Positions 17,398 to 26,177 of a stretch of 64,000 nt of DNA are shown here, in pieces. Below the pieces are notes generated by a model, which was given only the letters and a program-made list of their open reading frames with translations, was not told the DNA's origin and did no database searches. The translations under genes and the position numbers were made by a program. Numbering within the stretch: the stretch's first letter is position 1; each line of letters begins with the position of its first letter. Origin of the DNA: Pirellulales bacterium (GTDB lineage Bacteria > Planctomycetota > Planctomycetia > Pirellulales > JAEUIK01); the NCBI GenBank assembly GCA_019694435.1, contig JAIBBZ010000001.1:1-64000 (forward strand), written 5' to 3'.

Positions 17398-19065
17398 ATG
17401 TCCGCCGCCGCTGATCGACGTTTCAAGATGAAATGGTGGGGTTGGGGCGACGAGCACCATCGGTTCGATCTCTCGCACGCCGCCGCAGGGCTCGAGTACC
17501 TCGGCGACCGCCTGGGCATCCGCGAACTCGCGCCCGCCTTTGCGGCCCGGATGGAAGACGTCGCCTTGCCCGACAGCCAGGCCAGTGCCGCACTGTTGGC
17601 GGCGCTGGCCGAGATCGTCGGTCCGGAAAACTGCCGGACCGACCATCGCGAGCGGCTGTTGCACTCGGCCGGCAAGGGCTACCACGACCTCGTGCAACTG
17701 CGCCGGCTGCGTTTGCCCGAGGCGGTCGATGCCGTCGTCTATCCGCGCAGCGAGGCCGACGTGATGGCCGTGCTCGCGCTGGCCCAGCAACAGCAGGTTG
17801 CCGTCGTACCGTTTGGCGGGGGGACCAGCGTGGTCAGCGGACTGGCGCCGCTGCGCGGCGCGCAACGGGCCGTGATCTCGCTCGACCTGGCGCTGTTGAA
17901 TCGCGTGCTCGACGTCGATCTCGTGTCGCAGACGGCCACGGTCGAGGCGGGCATCTTTGGCCCCGACCTCGAGGCGCAGCTCCGCGCCCGGGGCTTGATG
18001 CTGGGGCATTATCCGCAGTCGTTCGAGTACTCGACGCTGGGCGGCTGGCTGGCGACGCGCTCCAGCGGGCAGAACTGCCTGCGCTACGGCGGGATCGAAA
18101 AGCTCGTCGAGTGCCTGCGGGCGGTCACGCCGGCCGGTACGGTCGAAACCCTGCGCGTGCCGCGCCGCGGCGACGGGCCCGACGTCACGCAAATGCTCGT
18201 CGGCTCCGAAGGCACCTTGGGCGTCATCACGCAGGCCACCGTGCGGCTGCGGCTCGTGCCGGACGAGCGGGACTATTTCATGTTCGCCTTCAAGCGCTTC
18301 GATGCGGCGCTCGAAGCGAGCCGCACGCTGCTGCAGTCGGGCATCAGCCCGGCGCTGCTGCGCATCTCCGACGAAGAAGAGACGGCCGGAACGCTGGCCC
18401 TGGGCCAATCGACCGCCACGGGCATCAAGGCCTTGCAGCGCCGCCTGGCGAAACAGTACTTGCAGGCAGCCGGATTTTTTCCGCCTAACCTGGCCGTGCT
18501 GCTGGTGGGCCTCGAAGGCACGCGCGCTCAAAACCGGGCCGCGGCCAAGCAAGTCAAGCGGCACCTCAAGACGTGCGAGTGCCGCTCGTTGGGGCGCGCA
18601 CCGGGGCGGCGCTGGCTGCAGACGCGTTTCGAGCTGCCTTATCTGCGCGACGAGCTGCTGGACAATCACCTGTTGATCGACACGCTCGAAACGGCCACCA
18701 CCTGGTCGCGCGTCGACGGCCTGTACCGCGCCGTGCGCGACGCACTGCAGCGTGCCGCCGACACGGAGGGCGAGCCGCTGGTCGTGTTTTGCCACGCCTC
18801 GCACTTGTATGCCGACGGTGCCTCGCTCTACTTCACCCTGTTGGGTCGGCAGAAGGCCGCCGACCCGATCGCCCAATGGCGCAATATCAAGCGCGCCGCC
18901 AACGAGGCGATTCGCGCCCAGGGCGCCGTGATCAGCCATCACCACGGGGTCGGCATCGAGCATCGCGACTACACCGGTTGGGGCGAGACCGAGCGGCTGA
19001 TGCTCCGCCAATTGAAAACGGCCCTCGATCCCGAGGGGATCATGAACCCGGAGAAGCTGCTGTGA
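17398..19065 (+). CDS. Alkylglycerone-phosphate (alkyl-DHAP) synthase-like FAD enzyme
   Basis: 555 residues of the vanillyl-alcohol-oxidase flavoprotein fold. The N-terminus has the KWWGWGDE segment seen in alkyl-DHAP synthases. The FAD-binding loop is PFGGGTSVVSG (138-148) and the YSTLGGWLATRSSG segment (211-224) is typical of this subfamily. Residues matching the known catalytic set of the eukaryotic enzyme are present by position: Arg322 (LLRISDEEE), Tyr478 (GASLYF) and the HHH triad 514-516 (SHHHGVG). The expected reaction replaces the acyl chain of acyl-DHAP by a fatty alcohol, making the ether bond of ether lipids. It overlaps the GlpD-like gene (GTGA), whose product would supply DHAP. 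A GlcD-like oxidase is the alternative, but the motif set and neighbours favour ether-lipid synthesis. ATG 17428 is another possible start. Confidence 0.8.
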   Translation: MSAAADRRFKMKWWGWGDEHHRFDLSHAAAGLEYLGDRLGIRELAPAFAARMEDVALPDSQASAALLAALAEIVGPENCRTDHRERLLHSAGKGYHDLVQLRRLRLPEAVDAVVYPRSEADVMAVLALAQQQQVAVVPFGGGTSVVSGLAPLRGAQRAVISLDLALLNRVLDVDLVSQTATVEAGIFGPDLEAQLRARGLMLGHYPQSFEYSTLGGWLATRSSGQNCLRYGGIEKLVECLRAVTPAGTVETLRVPRRGDGPDVTQMLVGSEGTLGVITQATVRLRLVPDERDYFMFAFKRFDAALEASRTLLQSGISPALLRISDEEETAGTLALGQSTATGIKALQRRLAKQYLQAAGFFPPNLAVLLVGLEGTRAQNRAAAKQVKRHLKTCECRSLGRAPGRRWLQTRFELPYLRDELLDNHLLIDTLETATTWSRVDGLYRAVRDALQRAADTEGEPLVVFCHASHLYADGASLYFTLLGRQKAADPIAQWRNIKRAANEAIRAQGAVISHHHGVGIEHRDYTGWGETERLMLRQLKTALDPEGIMNPEKLL

Positions 19066-20612
19066 CGCCCCGGCGCGAGGCGATTTACGGCCGTTTCGCC
19101 ACTCAATCCTACGACGTGCTCGTCATTGGCGGCGGCATCACCGGCGCGGGCATCGTGCGCGACGCGACGCTGCGCGGCCTGAGCTGCGCCTTGATCGACA
19201 AGGGCGACTTTGCCTCGGGCACCAGCTCGAAATCGGGCAAGCTGATTCACGGCGGCCTGCGCTACCTGAAGCATCTGCACGTGCGGCTGGTGTTCGAAGC
19301 CTGCCGCGAGCGCTGGTGGCTGCTGACGCGCGTCGCCCCGCACCTGGTGCGGCCCGTGCGGTTCGTGGTGCCGTTCAACAAGCGCAGCCGCACGAAGCGC
19401 TGGCAGATGGCGCTGGGCCTGGTGTTGTACGACCTGTTGGCCATGTTTCGCCGTAGCGAGCCGTTTCGTTTCTTGTCGGCAGCCGAATTGGCCGCGACCG
19501 AACCGGCGTTGCAATTGGCCGATTGCACCGGCGGCTTGTCGTATTTCGACTGCCAGGCGCTCGACACCCGGCTCGTGATCGACACGCTCAAATCGGCCGC
19601 CGCGTCCGGCGCCGACGTCCTCAATTATGCCGAGCTCGTGAGCGTCGAGCACCGCGACGGCCTGTGGCGCGCGACGCTCCGCGACGCGCTCGACGGCCGG
19701 GTCCGGACCGTCGCCGCCCGCACCGTGGTCAATGCCTCGGGACCCTGGGCCGATGAAGTCCAGGCTCGGCTCGCATCCGGCGAGCGGTTCAATCTCAAGA
19801 TCACCTCCGGCGTGCATCTGGTCATTGCCCGTGAGCGCTTGCCGGTGCGCAACACACTGGCGCTGGAGGTCGAGCGCGACGGGCGCATGATCTACGTCGT
19901 GCCCTGGGGCGACTATGTCCTGGTCGGCACGACCGACGTTTACTATCCCGGCCCCCAAGACGCGGCGACCGTCGGCCAGGCTGCCGTCGCATACCTGCTC
20001 GAGACGCTCCAACGGCATTTCCCCGCGCGGCAGCTCACCCGGGCCGACGTCGCCCACGCGTTCGTCGGGCTCCGCCCCTTGATCGGTAGTGACCAGGGCC
20101 AGCGCGAAGAAGATCTGCCACGGGACGATTGCGCGCTGGTCGACGAACAAGGACGTGTCTCGATCACCGGTGGCAAGCTGACGACCTATCGCGCCATGAG
20201 CGAGCGCGTGGTCGATCTACTGGTCTGCCGGTTCTTTCGCGACCGCGCCCTGGGCCCTTGCCGGACGCTCGAACCGATCTCGGGCGGCGCCCCGCGCTGT
20301 CCCGGTACTGCCTCGCCGCGGTTGCGCGAGCTGTGGTCACGCTGGGGGAGCAATGCCGCGACGATCGAGCACCTGATCGCCACCACACCTGAGTTGGGCA
20401 AACGTATCGACCCCTGCGCGCCGTACCTGTGGGCCGAGGCGGAATACGCTCTGCAGCACGAGTTCGTTGAACGACTCGACGACCTGGTCGACCGGCGGTT
20501 CGGCGCGTTCGTGCTCGCCCCCGAAGCGCGGCTTCGCGAGGCGATCGGAGCCCGCTTCAACCTCGGGACGTGCGAGCAACAGACCGACGCGCCGGCGGAG
20601 GCGACGCCATGA
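19062..20612 (+). CDS. glpD: FAD-dependent glycerol-3-phosphate dehydrogenase (GlpD-like)
   Basis: 516 residues. The N-terminal Rossmann FAD motif is VLVIGGGITGAGI, followed by the GlpD signature SGTSSKSGKLIHGGLRYL. The later segments VPWGDYVLVGTTD and VSITGGKLTTYR are also typical, and a C-terminal GlpD domain (about 390-500) is present. It oxidises glycerol-3-phosphate to DHAP, delivering electrons to quinone. GTG 19062 is the start: GGAG lies 8 nt upstream and GTGA overlaps the preceding stop. Its own stop overlaps the next start (ATGA). Placement between an alkyl-DHAP-synthase-like gene and a lipid-kinase gene suggests that it provides DHAP for ether lipids rather than serving glycerol catabolism; no glycerol kinase or facilitator is nearby. 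Confidence 0.9.
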   Translation: MTPRREAIYGRFATQSYDVLVIGGGITGAGIVRDATLRGLSCALIDKGDFASGTSSKSGKLIHGGLRYLKHLHVRLVFEACRERWWLLTRVAPHLVRPVRFVVPFNKRSRTKRWQMALGLVLYDLLAMFRRSEPFRFLSAAELAATEPALQLADCTGGLSYFDCQALDTRLVIDTLKSAAASGADVLNYAELVSVEHRDGLWRATLRDALDGRVRTVAARTVVNASGPWADEVQARLASGERFNLKITSGVHLVIARERLPVRNTLALEVERDGRMIYVVPWGDYVLVGTTDVYYPGPQDAATVGQAAVAYLLETLQRHFPARQLTRADVAHAFVGLRPLIGSDQGQREEDLPRDDCALVDEQGRVSITGGKLTTYRAMSERVVDLLVCRFFRDRALGPCRTLEPISGGAPRCPGTASPRLRELWSRWGSNAATIEHLIATTPELGKRIDPCAPYLWAEAEYALQHEFVERLDDLVDRRFGAFVLAPEARLREAIGARFNLGTCEQQTDAPAEATP

Positions 20613-21523
20613 AGCGCGTGTTCATGCTCAATCCGCAGGCCGGTGGCGGCGCTGCGCAGCGGCGGCTGGCAGAGCTCGAAGCCTGGTTCCGCCAGCGCAC
20701 CGGTACGTTCGATGCCGAATTGTGCCTCGGGCGGGACGATACGATTCGCCGGACGCGCGAGGCCCTCCGGGCCGGGGCCGACCAGATCATCGCCGTCGGC
20801 GGCGACGGAACGGTGAATGCCGTGGCCAATGGTTTCTTCGCCGACGGGCAAGCGATCCGGCCCGAGGCCGTGCTGGCCGTGGCCCGCGTGGGTACCGGCA
20901 GTGATTTCTTTCGCACGATTTCCGGTACCCGGCCGATCGACTGGCGCGAGATCGTCCTCGAGGGGCTGCCACGGGCAGTCGACATCGGGCTCTCGCGCCG
21001 GCTCGACCCGGCGGCCCCCTGCCCCCGCTATTTCGTCAACATCGCCAGCTTCGGCATGAGCGCCGAGATCGTGGCCGACAAAGAGCGCTTGCCGCGGTGG
21101 CTGCCGCGTTCGCTCTGCTACCTGGTACCGACGATTACCAACTGCTTCAAAGGTCACACGTGGAACGTGCGGCTCGAACTCGACGGCAAGTTGCTCGAGC
21201 GCCGTACGGTGACCCTGATGGCCGGCAAGGGCGTGTATGCCGGCGGCGGGATGCGCTTTGGGGGCCTGGTCGCGCCCGACGACGGCTGGTTCGAGGTGAC
21301 CGTCTTTGGCCCGATGCCGGTGGCCCGCATGCTGCTCAAGACACCCAAGCTCTACCGGGGCGACTTCGAGGGCGAACCGGCGATCGAGAAGCTGCGCGCG
21401 CGGCGCGTCGTGTTGCGCGCCGAGCCGCAATTGCCTTCGGAATGCGACGGCGAGCTGTTCGGCACGGCCGATTGGGAACTTGAGCTGTTGCCCCGGGCGC
21501 TGCGCGTCAGTTGGCCGTCGTAG
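20609..21523 (+). CDS. Diacylglycerol kinase-family (DAGK_cat/YegS-like) lipid kinase
   Basis: 304 residues. The N-terminal FMLNPQAGGG phosphate loop and the GGDGTVNAVANGF signature (about 85-97) define the DAGK catalytic family, followed by VGTGSDFFRT and a C-terminal beta-rich domain with CDGE. It phosphorylates a lipid such as diacylglycerol or an alkyl-acyl-glycerol, at the membrane face. ATG 20609 overlaps the GlpD stop (ATGA), with GGAGG upstream, so this is the third coupled gene of the putative ether-lipid operon. Substrate inference rests on the neighbours alone. Confidence 0.85.
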   Translation: MKRVFMLNPQAGGGAAQRRLAELEAWFRQRTGTFDAELCLGRDDTIRRTREALRAGADQIIAVGGDGTVNAVANGFFADGQAIRPEAVLAVARVGTGSDFFRTISGTRPIDWREIVLEGLPRAVDIGLSRRLDPAAPCPRYFVNIASFGMSAEIVADKERLPRWLPRSLCYLVPTITNCFKGHTWNVRLELDGKLLERRTVTLMAGKGVYAGGGMRFGGLVAPDDGWFEVTVFGPMPVARMLLKTPKLYRGDFEGEPAIEKLRARRVVLRAEPQLPSECDGELFGTADWELELLPRALRVSWPS

Positions 21524-21547
21524 CGCGGCCGCGCCGCACGTTGCAGA

Positions 21548-22312
21548 CTATTTGCCGCCCATCCATTCGACGGTCACGCTCCACTTTTCGGTCGACTGCT
21601 CATCGAAGCGAATTTCGACTTGACCGTGCTTCGGAGTTCGCCCCGGAAGTCGAAGTAGCGCAACTTCGTCCATCGCTGTGGTGCGAAACAGCGTCAAGAA
21701 GTAATCGAAGCCCGGCACGTCGGGAAATTCAAACGCACCGTCGGCATTGGTTTGCGTCGTCGCCAGAATGCTCGACGCGGGCGGCAAATGTGAACCGGTC
21801 AGCGATAAGCGGCGCTGCGCCAGCGGTTTGCCTGCGGCGTCGAGCAATCGCCCGCGCAGCGTGTGTGCCCGCAGAAGGACGAAATCGACCTCGGCCTCCT
21901 CGCCCGGCAGCACGACCGTGGCCTGCCAGATCTTCGGCACGTTGCTCGGATCGCTGGCCATGCCCAGGTCGCCGTGGCGGCACAGGTTCTGTTCGTAATA
22001 TCCGGGTGCGTGCACGCTGACGACCGCGGCGAGATGCCAATGGTCCGAAAAGATCCGCATGCCCGGCGCAAACTTGATCCGATAACGCCCCTCGGCGTCG
22101 GTCTGGGCTGAGCCGGTCGTGAACAAGGTGCCGAGTCCCGATTGCACGACCACCGTGGCGCCCTCGAACGGCCGGCCATCGGCGTGCGTCACACGGCCGG
22201 CAACCGCCCAGGGCCCCGTAACGCTCGGCGGAGCTTCAGCCCGCAGCAGGACGGTCGACGTGGCCAGGGTGATCGTCGCGGCGCAAGCCGCGAGCCGTCG
22301 TTGCGTCAGCAT
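21548..22312 (-). CDS. Secreted protein with carboxypeptidase-regulatory-like domains
   Basis: 254 residues with a signal peptide at 1-25 (MLTQRRLAACAATITL then a hydrophobic stretch ending LLRAEA). Two beta-sandwich units follow: VAGRVTHADGRPFEGATVVV with TDAEGRYRIKFAPG, and LRGRLLDAAGKPLAQRRLSLTG with TNADGAFEFPDVPG. These are the CarboxypepD_reg/SdrD_B-type pattern common in planctomycete envelope proteins. No catalytic domain is present. ATG 22312 is preceded by GGAG at about -11. It ends 24 bp from the convergent lipid-kinase gene. Probable structural or binding role outside the cytoplasm. Confidence 0.75.
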   Translation of the reverse strand: MLTQRRLAACAATITLATSTVLLRAEAPPSVTGPWAVAGRVTHADGRPFEGATVVVQSGLGTLFTTGSAQTDAEGRYRIKFAPGMRIFSDHWHLAAVVSVHAPGYYEQNLCRHGDLGMASDPSNVPKIWQATVVLPGEEAEVDFVLLRAHTLRGRLLDAAGKPLAQRRLSLTGSHLPPASSILATTQTNADGAFEFPDVPGFDYFLTLFRTTAMDEVALLRLPGRTPKHGQVEIRFDEQSTEKWSVTVEWMGGK

Positions 22313-22459
22313 ATCCCTGCTCCGCAAAGTGGTTGGTGTGCGCAGAATCTCTGGGGGTCGGCCCCCTGCCCCGTGTTCGACGCGCGGCTGCGGAAAAAAG
22401 TTCCCCAAGCACCGCCGCCTGGGTGTTGGTGATAGCACGGCCGAACCCGAAACATCAAT

Positions 22460-22475
22460 GTCGGCCGGGGCCGAC
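22460..22475. promoter_or_regulatory. Inverted repeat, operator-like
   Basis: GTCGGCC, gg, GGCCGAC forms a perfect 7-bp dyad with a 2-bp centre, one base upstream of the candidate -35 box of the aminotransferase gene. A second GC hairpin (GGGGG/CCCCC) lies at 22353-22366. The position suggests a regulator site, unproven. Confidence 0.3.
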
Positions 22476-22476
22476 C

Positions 22477-22506
22477 TTGACCCCGCGGCTGCGGTTTCGG
22501 TACCGT
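22477..22506 (+). promoter_or_regulatory. Candidate sigma70-type promoter of the DegT aminotransferase gene
   Basis: TTGACC at 22477-22482 and TACCGT at 22501-22506 with 18 bp between. The -35 box is good and the -10 box weak. A start near 22513 would leave a leader of about 90 nt. Confidence 0.3.
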
Positions 22507-22605
22507 TCGCCGCCCTTCCCCCCGGGAAGCGTTGCTGCCGTTCGGCAGCGCGATTCCCGCCCCGAGTTGCCGGCCGCTCATTCGAGCCTTTGCGCGGAGA
22601 TTTCC

Positions 22606-23874
22606 ATGTTGCACCTCTCGCCGCACACCGCCCACCTGCAGACCCCCGCCCACGCCGACCTGGTTGCCACGGGCGTACCCTTTTTCGACATCGGCCGCCA
22701 ACATGCGGCCCTCCGCGGCGAAATCCTGGCGGCCCTCACGCGCGTTTACGATTCCAGCCAGTTCGTCCTGGGGCCGGACATCGCCCGGCTCGAAACCGCA
22801 CTGGCTGGCTATTGTCACGCGCGGCATGCCATTGCCTGCGCCTCGGGCAGCGACGCGTTGTTGTTGGCCCTGATGCACTACCAGGTTGGCCCGGGCGACG
22901 AGGTGTTGCTCCCGAGCTTCACATTCTTCGCCACGGCGGGCGCCGTGTCGCGGCTCGGCGCGCGGCCGATCTTCGTCGACATCGAACCCACGGGATTCAA
23001 CCTCGACCCGGCCCAACTCGAAGCCAGCATCTCGCCGCGCACCAAGGCGATCATCCCCGTGCACCTGTACGGTCAATGCGCCGACATGTCCGCGATCCTG
23101 GCGATTGCCGGGCGTCACGGCGTGCCGGTGATCGAAGATGCCTGCCAGGCCATCGGCGCCGAGATTGGCAGCCGCCGGGCCGGTTCGCTCGGCGCGATCA
23201 ACTGCTTCAGTTTCTACCCTTCGAAGAACCTCGGTGGCCTGGGCGACGGCGGTTTCATGACCACCGACGACGACGAAATTGCCGCGCGGCTGCGGATGCT
23301 CCGCGTGCACGGCGAAAAGGTCCGGTATCACCATTCTCTGGTGGGCATCAACAGCCGGCTCGACACGTTCCAGGCCGCCGCGCTGGAAGTCAAATTGCCG
23401 CACCTCGATCGTTGGATCGAAGCCCGTCGCGAGAACGCCCGTCGCTATCAGGCGCTGTTCGCAGACTGCGGACTCGATGCGAAACTGGGACTGCCCGTCG
23501 AGTTGCCTGGCCACCGGCACACCTGGAACCAATACGTCGTCCGCGTGCCGCAAGGCCGGCGCGACGCCCTGCGTGAACATCTCGCGAAAGCCAAGATTGG
23601 TACACAGATCTACTACCCGGTGCCGCTCGATCAGCAGGAGTGCTTCTGCGAGCTGGGATACCTGGCCGGCGCCCTGCCCGAGACCGCCCGAGCCGCACAA
23701 GAAACCCTGGCGTTGCCGATCTTTCCCGAGCTGCGCGTCGACGAGCAGGAATTCGTCGTGCAGCAGATTGCCGCCTTCTACGGCATTGAGCTACGCACGG
23801 GCCGGGCGGCCCTGCGCGGGCCGAAGTTTCTCAAACTGCCGCAGACCGACGACGGCGTTCGCCGCGCCTCGTAA
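22606..23874 (+). CDS. DegT/DnrJ/EryC1/StrS-family sugar aminotransferase
   Basis: 422 residues of the PLP-dependent aspartate aminotransferase fold specialised for nucleotide-linked keto sugars. Visible features are the N-terminal FFDIGRQH segment, the CASGSDALLLAL phosphate-binding segment, PVIEDACQAIGA with the PLP-ring Asp, and the Schiff-base Lys in FYPSKNLGGLGDGG. The closest subgroup by appearance makes amino sugars for surface glycans (WlbE-like). ATG 22606 has GGAG upstream. The gene stands alone and is about 12 kb from the main glycan locus. The C-terminus (about 395-422) extends past the usual end. Confidence 0.85.
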   Translation: MLHLSPHTAHLQTPAHADLVATGVPFFDIGRQHAALRGEILAALTRVYDSSQFVLGPDIARLETALAGYCHARHAIACASGSDALLLALMHYQVGPGDEVLLPSFTFFATAGAVSRLGARPIFVDIEPTGFNLDPAQLEASISPRTKAIIPVHLYGQCADMSAILAIAGRHGVPVIEDACQAIGAEIGSRRAGSLGAINCFSFYPSKNLGGLGDGGFMTTDDDEIAARLRMLRVHGEKVRYHHSLVGINSRLDTFQAAALEVKLPHLDRWIEARRENARRYQALFADCGLDAKLGLPVELPGHRHTWNQYVVRVPQGRRDALREHLAKAKIGTQIYYPVPLDQQECFCELGYLAGALPETARAAQETLALPIFPELRVDEQEFVVQQIAAFYGIELRTGRAALRGPKFLKLPQTDDGVRRAS

Positions 23875-23892
23875 CGCGTAGGCTGCGCCCAC

Positions 23893-23914
23893 CGCCGCGC
23901 CAAAACGCGCGGCG
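23893..23914. terminator. Bidirectional hairpin between convergent genes
   Basis: CGCCGCGC (23893-23900), loop CAAAAC, GCGCGGCG (23907-23914): a perfect 8-bp GC stem with a 6-nt loop in the 43-bp gap between two convergent stops. No T-tract follows on either strand. Confidence 0.6.
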
Positions 23915-23917
23915 CGT

Positions 23918-24151
23918 CTAGCCCTGCTTGGTCTGTTTGATGGCGTCGGCGCGCCGTGCGGGACGGCACACGGCCATCAGTCCCAGGGCCACGAACAACA
24001 GGATGACCGTGTATTGCGCGACGAAACTGCGTGGGCTTGCTTCGCCACCCGCGGCCTCGTCTTGAGCCCAGGCTGCCGAAGTGGCCAGCAGGCACACGGC
24101 CAACGTCGCGGCAAACACACACCCCTGTCGAATACGGTTCATTGGTTGCAT
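23918..24151 (-). CDS. Small secreted/membrane protein, unknown function
   Basis: 77 residues. It starts MQPMNRIRQG, continues with a signal-like hydrophobic segment ending SAAWAQ (cleavage expected about residue 28), then a short Gly/Glu linker, one transmembrane helix (about 45-61) and a basic tail CRPARRADAIKQ. The layout resembles the small signal-plus-single-helix proteins often found in planctomycete genomes. ATG 24151 has GAGGG close upstream; ATG 24142 is nearly as good. It is divergent from the transporter gene at 24347, sharing a 195-bp spacer. A small subunit or membrane adaptor is possible. Confidence 0.6.
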   Translation of the reverse strand: MQPMNRIRQGCVFAATLAVCLLATSAAWAQDEAAGGEASPRSFVAQYTVILLFVALGLMAVCRPARRADAIKQTKQG

Positions 24152-24250
24152 CACCCTCGCACGGGAATCGGGCCCGCCTGGTCGCTGGCCGGTTTGCTCG
24201 TGATTTGATTGTAACCGGTCGCTGGACCGCTTGCCGCAATCGCCGACGGG

Positions 24251-24280
24251 TTGCGACGACCGCTCGGGGGGGACTATCAT
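24251..24280 (+). promoter_or_regulatory. Candidate sigma70-type promoter of the SLC13-like transporter gene
   Basis: TTGCGA at 24251-24256 and TATCAT at 24275-24280 with an 18-bp spacer. A start near 24287 gives a 60-nt leader. The -10 box matches 5 of 6 consensus bases. Confidence 0.45.
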
Positions 24281-24346
24281 CTTCGCTTCGCTCGGGCCCG
24301 GTGCCCCCGGATTGTTCACTCCCCGAGCCGAGGAGCCGCTGCTCGC

Positions 24347-26152
24347 ATGGCCACCCCTGCGCTGTTCGCACTGGGCGTCGTATGCGCCGTGTTCTTGCTG
24401 CTGGCGTTCACCCGGCTGTCGCCCGATGTGGTGATGATCGGCGGCGTGCTCGCGCTGGTCGTGGCGCGCATCCTGTCGATCGACGAGGCCCTGGCCGGCC
24501 TGGCCAACGAGGGGATCGCAACCATCGCGGCGTTGTACATCGTCGTCACAGGTGTGCGCGAGACGGGCGCCATCTCCTGGGTGGCCGCCGTGCTGTTTGG
24601 GCGTCCCCGTTCGGCGCGCGAGGCCATTGCCCGGATGAGTGTGCCCGTGGCCGCGATCAGCGCGTTCATGAACAACACTCCGCTCGTGGCGATGATGATT
24701 CCGGCGGTCAACGACTGGGCCAAGCAATGCCGGTTCTCGCCCTCGAAGGTGATGATCCCGTTGAGCTATGCCACGATTCTCGGCGGCACCTGCACGCTGA
24801 TCGGCACCAGCACCAACCTGGTTGTCAGCGGCATGGTCAAAGAAACCGTGAGCGTGGCCACCAAGGCCGGCACGAGTCTGCCCGAGGGTTTGCGCGTCTT
24901 GCAGATGTTTGACGTCGCCTGGATCGGCGTACCCGCCGCGATCGCCGGGGTGACCTACCTGGTGGTGTTTGGCCCCTGGCTGTTGCCCGACCGCCGCGGG
25001 GCACGGGGCGAGTTTGCCAATCCGCGCGAATACACCGTCGAAATGCTCGTACCTCCGGATAGCCCCTTGGTGGGCCGGTCGATCGAACAAGCGGGGCTGC
25101 GCCACTTGCCGGGCACGTTTCTGATCGAGATCGACCGCGAAGGCGACCTGTTGCCGGCCGTCGAGCCGCAAACGCGGCTCCGGGCCAACGACCGGCTGGT
25201 CTTTGCCGGCGTGGTCGAGTCGGTGATTGATTTGCAGCGCGTCCGCGGCCTCACGCCGGCCACGAACCAGTTGTTCAAGCTCGACGCGCCGCGTGCCGAA
25301 CGCTGCCTGGTCGAGGCCGTGGTGTCGAACACCTGTCCCAACATCGGCCAGACGATTCGCGACGGCAAATTCCGCTCGAATTACAAGGCGGTCGTCGTGG
25401 CCGTGGCCCGCAGCGGTGAGCGGATCAACAAGAAGATCGGCGACATCGTGCTCGAGCCCGGCGACACCCTGTTGCTGGAAACCTCGGCGACCTGGGTCGA
25501 CGATCACCGGAACAACCGCGACTTTTTCCTCGTCAGCCGGCTGGAAGACTCGTCGCCACCCCGGCACGAACGGGCCATCGTGTCGATCGTGATCTTGGTG
25601 GCCATGATCTTGATGACGATGGTCTTCAAGGTTCCGATGTTCCTGGCCGCGTTGTTGGCGGCCGCGGCGATGCTGGTCACGCGCTGTTGCGCGCTGGGCG
25701 CGGCCCGGCGTTCGATCGACTGGGAAGTGCTGCTGGCGATTGCCGCCTCATTCGCGCTGAGCAAGGGTCTCGAAAAGACCGGCGCGGCCAAGCTCGTGGC
25801 CGAATCGATGATCGACCTGGCTCAGGGGAATGCCTGGGCGACCCTGGCGGTGGTCTACCTGGTGACGTTAGTCGTCACCGAAATCATCACCAACAACGCC
25901 GCAGCGGCGCTGATGTTTCCGCTGGCCATGGCGGTCGCCGTCGAGCTGCAGGTCAATTCGCTGTCGTTCGTGTTCGCCGTGATGATGGCCGCCTCGGCCG
26001 GGTTTGCCACGCCGATCGGCTATCAAACGAACCTGATGGTCTACGGCCCGGGCGGCTACCGGTTTAGCGACTACGCCAAGATCGGCGTCCCGCTCGATAT
26101 CTTGATCGGCGTGGTCACCGTGGCCTTGGCCCCGTTCATTTGGCCCTTCTAG
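24347..26152 (+). CDS. SLC13/DASS-type anion transporter with two RCK_C (TrkA-C) domains
   Basis: 601 residues: N-terminal helices with the hairpin motif AFMNNTPLVAMMIP and GTSTNLVVSG, a cytoplasmic insert with two TrkA-C-like domains (about 225-305 and 310-400), then the second transmembrane half with TEIITNNAAAALMFP and PIGYQTNLMVYGPGGY. This is the usual layout of bacterial citrate/sulfate-type DASS carriers with regulatory RCK_C modules. It probably moves a di- or tricarboxylate, sulfate or similar anion with sodium, but the ion cannot be read from the sequence. ATG 24347 follows GAGGAG. The MFS gene begins 25 bp downstream, so they are probably co-transcribed. Confidence 0.85.
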   Translation: MATPALFALGVVCAVFLLLAFTRLSPDVVMIGGVLALVVARILSIDEALAGLANEGIATIAALYIVVTGVRETGAISWVAAVLFGRPRSAREAIARMSVPVAAISAFMNNTPLVAMMIPAVNDWAKQCRFSPSKVMIPLSYATILGGTCTLIGTSTNLVVSGMVKETVSVATKAGTSLPEGLRVLQMFDVAWIGVPAAIAGVTYLVVFGPWLLPDRRGARGEFANPREYTVEMLVPPDSPLVGRSIEQAGLRHLPGTFLIEIDREGDLLPAVEPQTRLRANDRLVFAGVVESVIDLQRVRGLTPATNQLFKLDAPRAERCLVEAVVSNTCPNIGQTIRDGKFRSNYKAVVVAVARSGERINKKIGDIVLEPGDTLLLETSATWVDDHRNNRDFFLVSRLEDSSPPRHERAIVSIVILVAMILMTMVFKVPMFLAALLAAAAMLVTRCCALGAARRSIDWEVLLAIAASFALSKGLEKTGAAKLVAESMIDLAQGNAWATLAVVYLVTLVVTEIITNNAAAALMFPLAMAVAVELQVNSLSFVFAVMMAASAGFATPIGYQTNLMVYGPGGYRFSDYAKIGVPLDILIGVVTVALAPFIWPF

Positions 26153-26177
26153 CACCCTCCGCGAAAGCCACCCAGTG

